The notes under the pieces are model-generated. The model saw nothing but the letters and a program-made list of their open reading frames with translations, did not search any database and was not told where the DNA came from. This document shows, piece by piece, positions 7,591 through 17,569 of a DNA stretch of 33,070 bases. Position 1 is the stretch's first letter. Each line of letters starts with the position of its first letter. The position numbers and the translations under genes are program-made. The stretch comes from Deltaproteobacteria bacterium (GTDB lineage: Bacteria > Desulfobacterota > Desulfuromonadia > Desulfuromonadales > JAAYDE01), in the NCBI GenBank assembly GCA_016934985.1, contig JAFGRU010000051.1, positions 1 to 33,070 on the forward strand, written 5' to 3'.

Positions 7591-10500
7591 TTACTTAAAA
7601 TCGGTCAATCGGACGGAAACCAACTTAGAAACACCTGATTCTTCCATAGTAACGCCGTAAAGAGTATCACAAACCTCCATGGTCCGCTTATTGTGAGTAA
7701 TAATAATAAATTGAGATTTTTTTGCCAATTCTTTAATCAGACTGTTGAAGCGGTCGGTATTGGCGTCATCCAGCGGGGCATCAACCTCATCCATGAGGCA
7801 GAAAGGCGACGGCCGGACCATGAAGGTGGAAAAGATCAGAGCAATGGCGGTAAGGGCCTTTTCCCCTCCTGAAAGCAGGTCCAACCCCTGAAGCTTTTTT
7901 CCCGGCGGTTGGACGGTCACCTCGATGCCGGTTTCAAGCAGGTTCTTTTCATCGGTAAGGCACAACTCACCCTTGCCACCACAGAAAAGACGCGGAAGAA
8001 CCTTCTTGAATTGTTCATTGATCTTCTCAAAGGCATCGGCAAAACGCCGGCAGGTGGTCTGGTTGATCTTTTGAATGGCAGTCTCAAGATCCGCTATGGA
8101 TTTTTCCAGGTCCTCTTTCTGGCTACGGAGAAACTCCCAACGCTCTTCCAAGGCGCTATACTCTTCTAACGCAGTAAGATTAACCTCACCAATCCTGTCC
8201 AGATAACGCTGCAATTCCAACCGGCGGTTTTCCGACGCCTCAAGGTCAAAGTCATGACCTGCGCTTTCGGTCTCGTAACGAATATCATACTGATAACGTT
8301 CCTGAAAAGCGCGATGCAGATGTTCCATGGCCAGTTTTTTCTCCTGCAGCTGGAACTTGAGATTGGTAATCTCTTCGCTTTTTTCTCCGACCTGAGAGCG
8401 CAAAGATTTCAGGGCTTCTTCCTGGCTTCGAATAGACTCCCGGCCTTCAGCCTGCCTCGCTTTCAAAATATCGAGCTGTTCCTGCTCCTTTTCGCCCTGG
8501 GGAATTAAAATGTCCAGTTGTGTCCGAAGCTCTTCACGGCCTGCGCCCAGGCGGCTCCTTTCCACACCAATTTCCTGGCGGCGTTCCAACAGCTGCTCAT
8601 GCCTGTCCTCGCTTTCCCGCAAGGCCTTGCGGTTTTCGTCGAGGCTTCGCTGCAAGCCGGTACGCCGCTCCCGCAGTTGGCCCAGCTCGACCTTGCGGCC
8701 GGTGACCCCTTCCCGGGCCTGCCCCAGGCGCCCTTCCAGCTCGGCGAGATCATCCTGCAGGATCTTAACCCGGGCTTCAACCCGGTTTTTCTCCTGTTCC
8801 TTCTCCTGTCGTCCTTTGACAGCCTCGGCAAGAGCGGCTTCTAAAGATTGCCTTTCATCCTGAAGCTGCTCCTGTTCTAAAGTCAGAACCTCCAGGCGAT
8901 CCCGTACCTGCCTGAGTTCATTCTCCATTTGCGCCTCGGCCTGGCGAAGCCCCTGCTGTTCAAGAGCCGTTTTCTGAAGCAGTTCCTCTTTCTCTTTCAG
9001 CCCCTTTTCAGCCTCCGCAAACTCCGCATGCAGGGTTTGGCGGTTAAAGCGCAGTTGGGACAGGTCGGCATCCATATCCTTTGAGGCTTTCTCAAGACGC
9101 CGCATTTCTCTTTTGCGCCCCAGCACCCCGGCTTCATTCCTTTTTCCCGAGGAAACACTCAAAACGCCCCGATGAGACAAAACCTCCCCCTCGCCGGTCA
9201 CCAGGGTTGTTCCCCAGGGCAATTTCCCGCCCAGAAAAGGATCGAGGGACTCAACCAGGTAAACGCCATGAAGCAGATTCACAAGATGGCTGGGGGTATC
9301 ACGGCGGGAGGGAACCAGGTCAAGAAGAGGGATGCCTCCGCTGAAAAATGTGCCCGTTTCAAAGGAGGCAAAAGGGAGGACCAGCGTATAATTATCAGTA
9401 CTTGTTTCCCTGGCGCTCTCAAAAATAGAGAGAAAATCCTGGTCTTTGCTGACCAGCAAACCCTGAAGGCGTTTCCCCAGGGCCGCTTCAAAGGCCTTGT
9501 CCAGCTCCGGCGGCACATCCAGAAAATCAGCCACCATGCCCTGCAACCCCCGCAAAAGGAGCTGACGGCCCGGGGACTCCTCACCAAATGCCTGATTGTC
9601 AAGTTCGGCAAGGGATTCAATACGGGAGCGAATGCCTGCAACCCTCTCACGGCCGACAGCCGACAACTCGTCGTTCTGTTCCAGGGCGCGGGACATGACA
9701 TTTTTGCGAGTGTTAAGTGCTTCCCTGTCGACGTTGAGTTGCTGTTCCTTCTCCCGGGCATGGGCCAGGGCGGCTTCCCCCTCCCGCGCTTTTTTCTCCA
9801 GCTCAGCTATGAGGTCACGGTTACGAACCATATCCGCGGCACAACGATTGATCCGATTTTCGACCAGTTCCAGGCGCTGACGCGAATCCTCACTCTGATT
9901 GGACAAGCGGGACAGCTCATTGAGACAGCGGAAAAGTTCCTCCCGGTGACGAGTCAGGGCAGCGAGAATTTCCCGCTCGGAACCTTGAAGAACACGAAGC
10001 TTTTCCTCCTCTTCCTCAAGGCTTTGCCCGCTTTCCGCAAGCTGGCTTTCCAGCGCCACGAGCAATGCTTGCAGATTACTCTCATTTTTCCGGTTGTCGA
10101 CATTGCGCGCCTGAAGAGTCTCGAGCTCCCGGATGATCCGTGTCTCTTCCTGCTCGATCCGCTCCTGATCCCGATTATTAAACTCAAGACGCTCGGAAAG
10201 CTTCTGCACCTCACCCGAGAGAGCGAAGCAACGTTGCCGGAGCTCCTCAAGGCTTTTTTCTTCCTCCAGCTGTCCGGCTTTCAGCTCATCCAACCAGCTC
10301 TCGGCCTGAGACGCCTGGCGGGACAGGCTTTCCAGGCGTTCCTCCTCATGTTTCTGCGTCTCTCCAACGCCCTCGACAAACCTTTCCAGCTCGCGGTATT
10401 TGCAGCGGCCGATGGCAATCTCTGTCCGTTTCATCTCCTCACGGACCTCGCGAAAACGCTTGGCTTTGGCAGCCTGGCGTTTCAGGCTGCCGAGCTGCCG

Positions 10501-11106
10501 TTGAATCTCCCCAATAACGTCTTCGAGACGCTTGAGGTTCTGGGATGTCGATTCTATCTTGCGCAGGGCCGCTTTGCGCCGCGCCTTGAATTTGCTGACG
10601 CCTGCCGCCTCTTCAATCAGGGCCCTCCGTTCTTCGGGCTTGGCATTAAGAACCGCTTCGATATTCCCCTGGCCGATAATGGCATAGGACTTGGCCCCCA
10701 TGCCGCTGTCCATGAAAAGCTCCTGGATATCCAGACGCCGGCAGCGAATTTTATTTATATAGTATTCACTTTCGCCGTTGCGGAAGAGACGGCGTGTCAC
10801 CATGATTTCACTACAGTTGCGGTAGGACTCGGGAGCCTGGCCCTCTTCAACAGCGAGAATTAGAGACACTTCCGCCATGCCGATGGGTTTGCGGGTGTCA
10901 CTACCCTTGAAAATTACGTCCTCCATTGAACCGCCGCGCAGGCTTTTGGCGCTCGGCTCCCCCATAACCCAGCGGATAGCATCAAAAACATTGCTTTTCC
11001 CACATCCGTTGGGGCCGACAATGGTGTTCATCCCCTGAGGAAATTGCAGGGAAACTTTGTCGACAAAGGATTTGAATCCGACGATTTCGAGCTGTTTAAT
11101 TATCAT
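7591..11106 (-). CDS. smc: Chromosome segregation protein SMC
   Basis: SMC is the ATPase of the bacterial condensin complex, acting with ScpA and ScpB to organise and segregate chromosomes. The 1171-residue length is typical. The Walker A GPNGCGKSN is at about 31-39, followed by two long coiled coils separated by a hinge domain (about 500-660), and the C-terminal ATPase half has the signature LSGGEKALTAIAL and Walker B CLMDEVDAPLDD. All ATP-binding motifs are intact. The ATG at 11106 lacks a strong ribosome site. It is the first gene of a probable smc-roadblock-ftsY operon, divergent from the AsmA-like gene. The 194-base gap between them should hold promoters for both, but I see only weak candidates such as TTTACA-17-TAGTCT on the minus strand. 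Confidence 0.97.
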   Translation of the reverse strand: MIIKQLEIVGFKSFVDKVSLQFPQGMNTIVGPNGCGKSNVFDAIRWVMGEPSAKSLRGGSMEDVIFKGSDTRKPIGMAEVSLILAVEEGQAPESYRNCSEIMVTRRLFRNGESEYYINKIRCRRLDIQELFMDSGMGAKSYAIIGQGNIEAVLNAKPEERRALIEEAAGVSKFKARRKAALRKIESTSQNLKRLEDVIGEIQRQLGSLKRQAAKAKRFREVREEMKRTEIAIGRCKYRELERFVEGVGETQKHEEERLESLSRQASQAESWLDELKAGQLEEEKSLEELRQRCFALSGEVQKLSERLEFNNRDQERIEQEETRIIRELETLQARNVDNRKNESNLQALLVALESQLAESGQSLEEEEEKLRVLQGSEREILAALTRHREELFRCLNELSRLSNQSEDSRQRLELVENRINRCAADMVRNRDLIAELEKKAREGEAALAHAREKEQQLNVDREALNTRKNVMSRALEQNDELSAVGRERVAGIRSRIESLAELDNQAFGEESPGRQLLLRGLQGMVADFLDVPPELDKAFEAALGKRLQGLLVSKDQDFLSIFESARETSTDNYTLVLPFASFETGTFFSGGIPLLDLVPSRRDTPSHLVNLLHGVYLVESLDPFLGGKLPWGTTLVTGEGEVLSHRGVLSVSSGKRNEAGVLGRKREMRRLEKASKDMDADLSQLRFNRQTLHAEFAEAEKGLKEKEELLQKTALEQQGLRQAEAQMENELRQVRDRLEVLTLEQEQLQDERQSLEAALAEAVKGRQEKEQEKNRVEARVKILQDDLAELEGRLGQAREGVTGRKVELGQLRERRTGLQRSLDENRKALRESEDRHEQLLERRQEIGVERSRLGAGREELRTQLDILIPQGEKEQEQLDILKARQAEGRESIRSQEEALKSLRSQVGEKSEEITNLKFQLQEKKLAMEHLHRAFQERYQYDIRYETESAGHDFDLEASENRRLELQRYLDRIGEVNLTALEEYSALEERWEFLRSQKEDLEKSIADLETAIQKINQTTCRRFADAFEKINEQFKKVLPRLFCGGKGELCLTDEKNLLETGIEVTVQPPGKKLQGLDLLSGGEKALTAIALIFSTFMVRPSPFCLMDEVDAPLDDANTDRFNSLIKELAKKSQFIIITHNKRTMEVCDTLYGVTMEESGVSKLVSVRLTDFK

Positions 11107-11300
11107 CCGGGAAGGGCCTGCATTCAGCAGCGTGAAAGGATTTAAAAAGGTTTTCTAGACTAGCAATTTAGGGCTGTGCTGTAAAGAGTAATCCCTGTCG
11201 GAAGCTATTGAAAAATACTCGGCGGCATAGTAGTCTGTTGAAGCGAAAGTGCCTGACATTTTTCTTTCCAACCGAACCCAAACCCGTTAAATAACATTTC

Positions 11301-14300
11301 ATGGCTCGTCGTCGCCCTTTAGTTCTCAAACTATTTATCGGTTTTGCCGCCTTTCTGGCAGTTTCCATCTGGATGGTTGCCTCCATCGAGCCGACCCAGG
11401 TTTCCTCTTTCCTTCAGTCCAGACTCAGCCAAGCCCTCAATCGCCCCGTCACCCTGGGAGAGACGAAGTTTAATTTTTCCCAAGGGCTGGCCTTCGAAAT
11501 CCGGGACGTCGCTGTCGGCACCCTGGAGGGCAGCGGGGAACAGCTGGAGATCCCCTCCCTGTTTGTCAAGCCGAGAATATTGCCCTTGTTCATCGGACGC
11601 CTCAAGTTTGCCGAACTTCTTTGCGAATCTCCCCGTCTCGTCTTCGACCTGAACCACCAAAGGGCCGGGAAGGACGGTAACAATTCCGAAAAGCCCCCAG
11701 CCCTGGATCTTCCCTTTCAAATTCTCAGTCTTTCCAACGGCTCCCTGAAAATCGTCGATAGCAGCGAGATTCGCCTGAAAGCCCCCCTGATCATAGAAAA
11801 GGTTCAGGGCTATTTTCGTTTGACCATAGATCCGTTCCGCGCCCGGCTTGCCATTACAGGCGAGCTTATTCAAGACGATCACATCTGCCCCTGGTCGATC
11901 CGGGGCCACGTCACCCAGCCGGAAGGCGCGACAAACTGGGCGGAGAGCATCCTCCACCTTGAAGCCAATCACGGCAAGTTCCTGCCCGGAGTACTGCTCA
12001 AGAACACACCTTTCATTACCGCCCTGAAAGACAGCGCTGGCAGTTTCCAGACCCAGATCAGAGTCAACGGCACTCCGGCCAAAAAAGTTGAAATGGAAGC
12101 CGTTCTGACGGGGGAAGATTTCAGCCTGGCGCCAAACGACACTCAAGGGAAACGTATTGCCATTGAGGGGGCTCATTGCAAAACCGAGTGGGCCCACACC
12201 TCCCGGGGAGAGGTTTTCGACAACATCGACATTGCAATCAATCAGGTGTCCCTGACCGGCAACGCCCTTCTGGAAAATACTGGAGAGGGCAGCCGCCTGA
12301 AGGCGCAATGGTCCTCTTCCCCTATGCCTCTCAGCGAGCTGATGGCCCTCTATCCCGGGCTGTCCCCCGCTCCGGAGCCAACGGCAACGCAACCAGAAGG
12401 CACTGTCCAGGTCCAATCCCTGGCATACGAGGGCCCCTTGACAGCGCAGTTTGCCGATCTTTTTCAAAACTTATCCGGCCGGTTGACGTTTGCCAATGGC
12501 CGCTTTCCCCTGCCCGCCACGACCGCTATCGAGGGTTGCCGTTTCGAAATAAACCTTGCCGCGAACCGGCTGTCTTTGGAGAAGGGTTATTTGTCTTACG
12601 TGGATATCCCCTGGGAATTTCACGGCAGTGCCGACAACCTCATCAGTACCGAAATGAAGCTGCGGTTTGAGGCGGAAAGCCCTCTGCCGGCGGAGAAGCT
12701 CATGAGCCTGCCGGCCTTGTCTTCCAAGGCAGGACTGATGCTGACCGGCACGGCTCCGGTGAAAGTCCTGGTCGAGGGCGGTCTCCACAACCTGAAAGCC
12801 CGAATTAAAAGCGACTTCTCAGGTTTTTCCGCCGCCCTCGGGGACCTGGTTTTCAAAGGTCCCGCTGTTCCAGGGGATGTCGAGGTAAGGGCAAGTACCG
12901 ATTATCAGACCTGGAACCTGGAGCACGCCCATCTCGTCACAGACCTGATACAGTTGCAAAGCCGGGGGCATGGCCGACTGGGTGACAACCCCGAGTACCA
13001 GGTCGAAATGGTTTTACACGATCTGGACATGAAGAAGATTCCCCGCGACAGTAAGCTTCTGCAACGCCTCCAGCCGAAAGGAGCCGTTTCATATATCCAC
13101 AACTGGCAGGGGGGAGGGGAACAAGCAGCTCAAAGCAAGGGTGTCCTGACCCTCAAGAACGCGGACTTTCACCTTACGAACATTATTGCTGACCTTAAAA
13201 GCATCAACGCCACGGTCAATTTTTTCGAAAACCGGGCCGAATTCCACAATGTCATGGCCAACCTGGGAAGCTCGCCGCTCATGATATCCGGCACCCTGGA
13301 GAGAAGTCCGGCGCCGGTACTGAACCTGAGAGTGGTAAGTCCCCGCATCCGGGCCGACGAATTGATCTTTCCCAACGACCAGTCCTTCCTCTACGACCTG
13401 GACGGAAACCTGACCATCGACAAGAACCAAATACGTTTCAACGAGGTCCATACCGCCCTTGGAAAAGGGACCGTCGCCACAGTTAAAGGTTATGTGACAT
13501 TTTCTAAAAACCCGGAAACGCGGCTTCAGATATCTTCTAAAAATGCCGTTATCGATGAAGTCATCGACCTTTGGGGCAAAACACGCAAAGGGAAAAAACA
13601 ACCCCAGGGAAAAGGCGGAAAAGGGACTTTGCTTATTGATGTGGAGGCTGAGAAAGGGGTTATTGACCGTTTTCACTTTCAGAACGCCAGCGGTCAAATT
13701 CGCCTCAAAGACAATATTCTGGTGATCCATCCGCTCGATTTTCACTCCGGCCCCGGCGACGGCAACGGCCAGGTCCTGGTTGTCAACCAGCCGGGGCGTC
13801 CATCCCTGTTGAAAATATCCGGTCATCTGGAAAACTTTGACGCCGAGGCCGTTTCCAAAGAGCTGCTCCGCTATGGCCACCTGGTTTCCGGCACCCTGCG
13901 AGGGGATTTCCACCTGGAGGGAAGAACCGGCAAAATCTTTCTGCCTACCTCCAAAGGGGAATTCAACATCGAAATCCGCAAAGGGGTGCTGAAAAAATTC
14001 AACGCCTTGTCCAAGGTTTTTTCCATTCTCAATGTTTCCCAACTCTTTTCCTTGAAGCTTCCGGATATGGCAACCGACGGCATGCCTTTCAAGCGCGCCA
14101 CGGGAACCATCCACATGCACAACGGATTGCTGACATCGGAAAATATCTGGGTTGACAGCGAAGCCATGAACCTCTCCGTGGTTGGGAGCATGGATCTGGT
14201 GAAGAAAAAGACCGACACGGTCCTGGGCGTCAAACCCCTCGGTACGGTCGACAAGATCATCACCCATATTCCCATTGCCGGTTATATTCTGGCAGGTGAA

Positions 14301-14513
14301 GACAAGGCCCTGGTAACGGCTTACTTTGACATAAAGGGGGACATCCAGAACCCGGTGGTCGAAGCCGTGCCCATGGCTTCCATCTCAAATAAGGCCAAGG
14401 GGATTTTTAAGAGGATTTTCGGGCTGCCGGAAAAGGTGATGACCGAAACGAAAGAGCTTTTCAGGGAAAAGAAGCAGCCTGAGCAACCCTCATCCCAAGA
14501 GGCCGTCCCCTGA
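11301..14513 (+). CDS. AsmA/YhdP-like envelope protein with AsmA-like C-terminal region
   Basis: The 1070-residue protein has an N-terminal membrane segment (about 9-29) and a long, beta-rich remainder in the periplasm. It begins like AsmA proteins (helical stretch then SRLSQALNRPVTLGETKF) and ends with the conserved AsmA/YhdP-type C-terminal region (LSVVGSMDLV, VKPLGTVDKIITHIP, GYILAGEDKALVTAYFDIKG). Family members are thought to form long grooves that move phospholipid between the inner and outer membranes; that role here is inferred. The last 30 residues are charged (KELFREKKQPEQPSSQ). The ATG lacks an obvious ribosome site. The 3' end overlaps ubiE by 24 bases on the opposite strand, so no room exists for a conventional terminator between them. 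Confidence 0.85.
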   Translation: MARRRPLVLKLFIGFAAFLAVSIWMVASIEPTQVSSFLQSRLSQALNRPVTLGETKFNFSQGLAFEIRDVAVGTLEGSGEQLEIPSLFVKPRILPLFIGRLKFAELLCESPRLVFDLNHQRAGKDGNNSEKPPALDLPFQILSLSNGSLKIVDSSEIRLKAPLIIEKVQGYFRLTIDPFRARLAITGELIQDDHICPWSIRGHVTQPEGATNWAESILHLEANHGKFLPGVLLKNTPFITALKDSAGSFQTQIRVNGTPAKKVEMEAVLTGEDFSLAPNDTQGKRIAIEGAHCKTEWAHTSRGEVFDNIDIAINQVSLTGNALLENTGEGSRLKAQWSSSPMPLSELMALYPGLSPAPEPTATQPEGTVQVQSLAYEGPLTAQFADLFQNLSGRLTFANGRFPLPATTAIEGCRFEINLAANRLSLEKGYLSYVDIPWEFHGSADNLISTEMKLRFEAESPLPAEKLMSLPALSSKAGLMLTGTAPVKVLVEGGLHNLKARIKSDFSGFSAALGDLVFKGPAVPGDVEVRASTDYQTWNLEHAHLVTDLIQLQSRGHGRLGDNPEYQVEMVLHDLDMKKIPRDSKLLQRLQPKGAVSYIHNWQGGGEQAAQSKGVLTLKNADFHLTNIIADLKSINATVNFFENRAEFHNVMANLGSSPLMISGTLERSPAPVLNLRVVSPRIRADELIFPNDQSFLYDLDGNLTIDKNQIRFNEVHTALGKGTVATVKGYVTFSKNPETRLQISSKNAVIDEVIDLWGKTRKGKKQPQGKGGKGTLLIDVEAEKGVIDRFHFQNASGQIRLKDNILVIHPLDFHSGPGDGNGQVLVVNQPGRPSLLKISGHLENFDAEAVSKELLRYGHLVSGTLRGDFHLEGRTGKIFLPTSKGEFNIEIRKGVLKKFNALSKVFSILNVSQLFSLKLPDMATDGMPFKRATGTIHMHNGLLTSENIWVDSEAMNLSVVGSMDLVKKKTDTVLGVKPLGTVDKIITHIPIAGYILAGEDKALVTAYFDIKGDIQNPVVEAVPMASISNKAKGIFKRIFGLPEKVMTETKELFREKKQPEQPSSQEAVP

Positions 14514-15266
14514 AATTTTGATTACCGGGGTTGCTTCAAAAAGGGAAACAATGCCCCAGCTCAACTCCCGATGCAGGACGGGGCCAAAGCCGGCCTCAGC
14601 AAGCATCTCGGCGAATCGGGTAGGTTCGGGGAATTCAGCCACTGATTGGGGAAGGTAAAGGTAAGCCGAGCGGCGGCTGAAAAGAGCGCCGATCCGGGGC
14701 AATATGCGATAAAAATAGAGGTTGAAAATTTTTTGGAATAGAGGGGAGCGGGGCCGGGAAAATTCCAGAACGATCAAACTTGCGTCAGGTTTGAGTACCC
14801 TCCGGAGTTCGTGAAGTCCTTTACGGCGATCACCAACGTTGCGAATGCCGAAAGCGATTACCGCGCCGTCGAAAACCCCATCCGAAGCGGGTATGGCCTC
14901 ACAGGAACCATCCAGCAAGCGGATTCGTTCCGCTTCACCCGCCGCCTCTATCTTGCGCCGGGCGATGGCAAGCATGTGCGTGGAGATATCGACACCGACG
15001 ATCTCTGCCGTCCGGGGGTATTGGCGGGCAATCTCCAGGGCCATGTCGGCAGTGCCGCAGGCCATATCGAGAACCCGGCCGTTTTCCGGTACCCGCAGTC
15101 GGGCCACAGCCTTTTTGCGCCAGCGCCGGTCGATCCCTAAAGAGAGAAGGCGGTTGAGAAAATCGTAGCGCGGCGCAATGGCGTCAAACATCGCCCCGAT
15201 ATCCGTATTCCCGGCCTCGGCGTTATGAGGTCTTTTCTCTTTCAATTGATAGAGACAACTTTTCAA
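14490..15266 (-). CDS. ubiE: Demethylmenaquinone/ubiquinone methyltransferase UbiE (MenG)
   Basis: This SAM-dependent C-methyltransferase performs the last methylation in menaquinone synthesis, probably the only quinone such an organism makes. The product has the family opening FDAIAPRYDFLNRLLSLGID, SAM motif I VLDMACGTADMALEIA, the acidic GVDIS, the UbiE signature FGIRNVGDRRKGLHELRRVL and LEFSRP. Length is 258 residues from a TTG at 15266; no start has a clear ribosome site, so the first 25 or so residues are uncertain. Its 3' end overlaps the AsmA-like gene. The repeat at 15281-15429 occupies its upstream region and probably its promoter area. Confidence 0.92.
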   Translation of the reverse strand: MKSCLYQLKEKRPHNAEAGNTDIGAMFDAIAPRYDFLNRLLSLGIDRRWRKKAVARLRVPENGRVLDMACGTADMALEIARQYPRTAEIVGVDISTHMLAIARRKIEAAGEAERIRLLDGSCEAIPASDGVFDGAVIAFGIRNVGDRRKGLHELRRVLKPDASLIVLEFSRPRSPLFQKIFNLYFYRILPRIGALFSRRSAYLYLPQSVAEFPEPTRFAEMLAEAGFGPVLHRELSWGIVSLFEATPVIKISGDGLLG

Positions 15267-15280
15267 GTTAGAGAAAAAAC

Positions 15281-15429
15281 TATTCAGTACCTATCCAGCA
15301 CAAGGACTCGGGTCGCCCATGAGAAGGGCATCTGCCGCCCGGATGGCGGCAGCTGAGCCCCATGGATGGGTTCATGCGACCCTTGGAATGGGCGGCGCGG
15401 GGCCTTGCGCCGGCAAACTGAATAATTAC
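15281..15429. repeat. Dispersed multi-hairpin repeat, copy A (full length)
   Basis: About 150 bases bounded by an inverted repeat, TATTCAGT (15281-15288) with ACTGAATA (15417-15424). Inside are several hairpin-forming blocks: GCCC/GGGC around 15314-15329, GCCGCC/GGCGGC at about 15333-15350, and CCCCATGGATGGG near 15358-15370. Blocks of the same sequence recur at 19368, 21062 and 29864. It lies between the divergent ubiE and mutT starts. A reading frame through it (from 15319) exists only by chance. Confidence 0.8.
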
Positions 15430-15465
15430 CACGATTCAATCGATTGGTTGAACTTCGGAGAAAGC

Positions 15466-15849
15466 ATGCAACCGCTTATCGTCACCGCCGCGATCCTGCG
15501 CGACAACAACAGAATTCTCATCACTCGCCGCCCGGACGGCAAACCTCACGCCCATATGTGGGAGTTTCCGGGTGGCAAACTGGACAAAAACGAATCCCCG
15601 GAGCAATGCCTTTACCGGGAAATCGGGGAGGAGCTGGGAATTGCCATCGAAGTAAAATCCATCTTCGAGGTCGTTTACCACCGCTACGACTGGGGACCGG
15701 TCCTGATCCTCGCCTACGAATGCCTCTCGCTTGGAGGAGAAATCCGCAATATCGAGGTTGCCGAGCACCGATGGGTGCATCCCGCCGGACTCGCCGGCTT
15801 CCCCATTCTGCCCGCTGATCGCCCCATCATCGAAAAGTTGATGAAATAG
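15466..15849 (+). CDS. MutT-family Nudix hydrolase (8-oxo-dGTP diphosphatase-like)
   Basis: MutT proteins remove oxidised dGTP from the nucleotide pool. The 127-residue product has a complete Nudix box, GGKLDKNESPEQ followed by CLYREIGEELGI, with the REIGEE metal-binding core, and the MutT-like opening VTAAILRDNNRILITRRP and WEFPGG. The ATG at 15466 has CGGAG 6-9 bases upstream. The frame stays open back to 15319, but that part is translated repeat DNA and is rejected. The gene ends 4 bases before the convergent glnS stop. Confidence 0.9.
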   Translation: MQPLIVTAAILRDNNRILITRRPDGKPHAHMWEFPGGKLDKNESPEQCLYREIGEELGIAIEVKSIFEVVYHRYDWGPVLILAYECLSLGGEIRNIEVAEHRWVHPAGLAGFPILPADRPIIEKLMK

Positions 15850-15853
15850 CCTC

Positions 15854-17569
15854 TCAGCGGTCCTTTTTATCGATTTTTGCCCAGGTGTCCCGCAAGGTCA
15901 CAGTGCGGTTGAAAACCGGCCGTTCAGGTTTGAAATCCTTTATATCGGCACAGAAATAGCCCAACCGTTCAAACTGGAAGCGGCTTTCCGGCGCTGCCCC
16001 CGCCAATGACGGCTCAAGTTGACAGTTCTCAAGGACCTGCAAGGAATCCGGATTAAGAAAAGTTTTGTAATCTACACTTTTGTCGCCGGTCGGGTCCTCC
16101 TTAACGAACAGACGGTCGTAAAGGCGCACCTCCCCCGCAACGGCATGGGCCGCTGAAACCCAATGAATGATCCCCTTGACCTTGCGCCCGTCCTGAGGAG
16201 CCGCGCCCAGGGTATCCGGATCATAAGTACAATGGACCTCTTTAATTTCGCCGGTCGTCTCATCCTTCACATAGTCGACGCACTTGACAATATAGCCATA
16301 ACGCAGACGGACCTCGCGGCCGGGACCAAGGCGGAAGAATTTTTTGGGAGGGTCCTCCATGAAGTCATCCTGCTCGATGTACACCTCCCTGGAAAAAGGA
16401 ATTTTCCGGGTTCCCATGGCGGGGTCCTGGGGATGGCAGGGAACCTCGAACTCCTCCACCTGCCCCTCTGGATAATTGTCGATAACCAGTTTCAGGGGCT
16501 GCAGTACACCCATGGCACGGGGCGCGCTTCTGTCGAGATCCTCACGAACACAGAATTCGAGCAGCCCCATGTCGACACAGCTGTCTTTTTTCGCCACCCC
16601 CACCCGATCGCAGAAGTTGCGGATGGAAGCCGGCGTGTAGCCGCGGCGGCGGAAACCGACAATGGTCGGCATACGTGGGTCGTCCCAGCCGCTGACGTGC
16701 CCCCCTTCAACCAGTTCGATGAGACGCCTCTTGCTCAGCACTGTGTAGTTGATATTGAGACGCGCGAACTCAATCTGCCGGGGGTGGCAGGGGACATCGA
16801 GCTGATCCAGAACCCAGTCGTAAAGCGGGCGGTGATCCTCGAACTCGAGAGTGCAAATTGAATGGGTGATACGTTCCAGTGCGTCGGAAATGCAATGGGT
16901 ATAATCGTACATGGGATAGATAACCCACTGATTGCCGGTACGATGGTGCGCCTCTTTGCGGATACGATAGATGACCGGATCACGCATGTTGAGGTTGGGA
17001 GAGGCCATATCGATTTTGGCCCGCAGGACATGGCTGCCCTCCTCGAATTCACCGTTCTTCATGCGCTCGAAAAGATCCAGGTTTTCCTCGACACTGCGAT
17101 CCCGGTAAGGACTGTTTTTGCCCGGTTCTTTAAGTGTGCCGCGGTACGCCCGCATCTCATCGGCACTCAAAGAACAAACGTAAGCCTTACCCTGTTTGAT
17201 CAAATCAACAGCATATTCATAAAGCTGGAGGAAATAGTCGGAGGCATGGAAAAAGTTTTCTCCCCAGTCGAAGCCCAGCCATTTGACATCACCCTGAATT
17301 GAATCCTCGTATTCGACATCCTCTTTACAGGGGTTGGTGTCGTCAAAACGCAGGTGGCACTTGCCCTTGTAGTCCCGCGCCAGACCGAAATTGAGACAGA
17401 TCGACTTGGCGTGGCCGATGTGCAGATAACCGTTCGGCTCCGGCGGAAAACGGGTCACCACCCGACCGTCGTTTTTCCCTTTTTTGAGATCTTCATCAAT
17501 AATGGTGCGGATGAAGTTGGATGGTTTCGTTGCACCCTCAGCCACTTCCTGTGGTTTTTTTTCTTCCAT
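15854..17569 (-). CDS. glnS: Glutamine--tRNA ligase
   Basis: This class I synthetase charges tRNA-Gln directly. The 571-residue product has the HIGH-type motif in [20 protein letters not shown], the KMSKS-equivalent VLSKRR, and the GlnRS N-terminal [11 protein letters not shown] and C-terminal anticodon-binding beta barrels ([14 protein letters not shown] at the end). The ATG at 17569 is preferred because AGGGAGAG lies upstream at good spacing. A TTG 42 bases earlier extends the frame but has no ribosome site. GlnRS is a eukaryote-derived enzyme present in some bacteria, so this lineage does not have to use the GatCAB route for Gln-tRNA. Confidence 0.96.
   Translation of the reverse strand: MEEKKPQEVAEGATKPSNFIRTIIDEDLKKGKNDGRVVTRFPPEPNGYLHIGHAKSICLNFGLARDYKGKCHLRFDDTNPCKEDVEYEDSIQGDVKWLGFDWGENFFHASDYFLQLYEYAVDLIKQGKAYVCSLSADEMRAYRGTLKEPGKNSPYRDRSVEENLDLFERMKNGEFEEGSHVLRAKIDMASPNLNMRDPVIYRIRKEAHHRTGNQWVIYPMYDYTHCISDALERITHSICTLEFEDHRPLYDWVLDQLDVPCHPRQIEFARLNINYTVLSKRRLIELVEGGHVSGWDDPRMPTIVGFRRRGYTPASIRNFCDRVGVAKKDSCVDMGLLEFCVREDLDRSAPRAMGVLQPLKLVIDNYPEGQVEEFEVPCHPQDPAMGTRKIPFSREVYIEQDDFMEDPPKKFFRLGPGREVRLRYGYIVKCVDYVKDETTGEIKEVHCTYDPDTLGAAPQDGRKVKGIIHWVSAAHAVAGEVRLYDRLFVKEDPTGDKSVDYKTFLNPDSLQVLENCQLEPSLAGAAPESRFQFERLGYFCADIKDFKPERPVFNRTVTLRDTWAKIDKKDR

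Noticed and set aside
9172-10863. A 563-codon open frame on the plus strand
   Set aside because: It lies wholly inside smc on the opposite strand; the GC-rich coiled-coil coding sequence leaves its antisense frame open. SMC motifs on the minus strand are complete.
13089-14267. A 392-codon minus-strand frame inside the AsmA-like gene
   Set aside because: It has no recognisable domain or ribosome site, and the plus-strand frame gives an intact family protein.
15319-15465. N-terminal extension of the MutT-like protein
   Set aside because: The extra 49 codons translate repeat copy A; the ATG at 15466 has a proper ribosome site and fits the family start.
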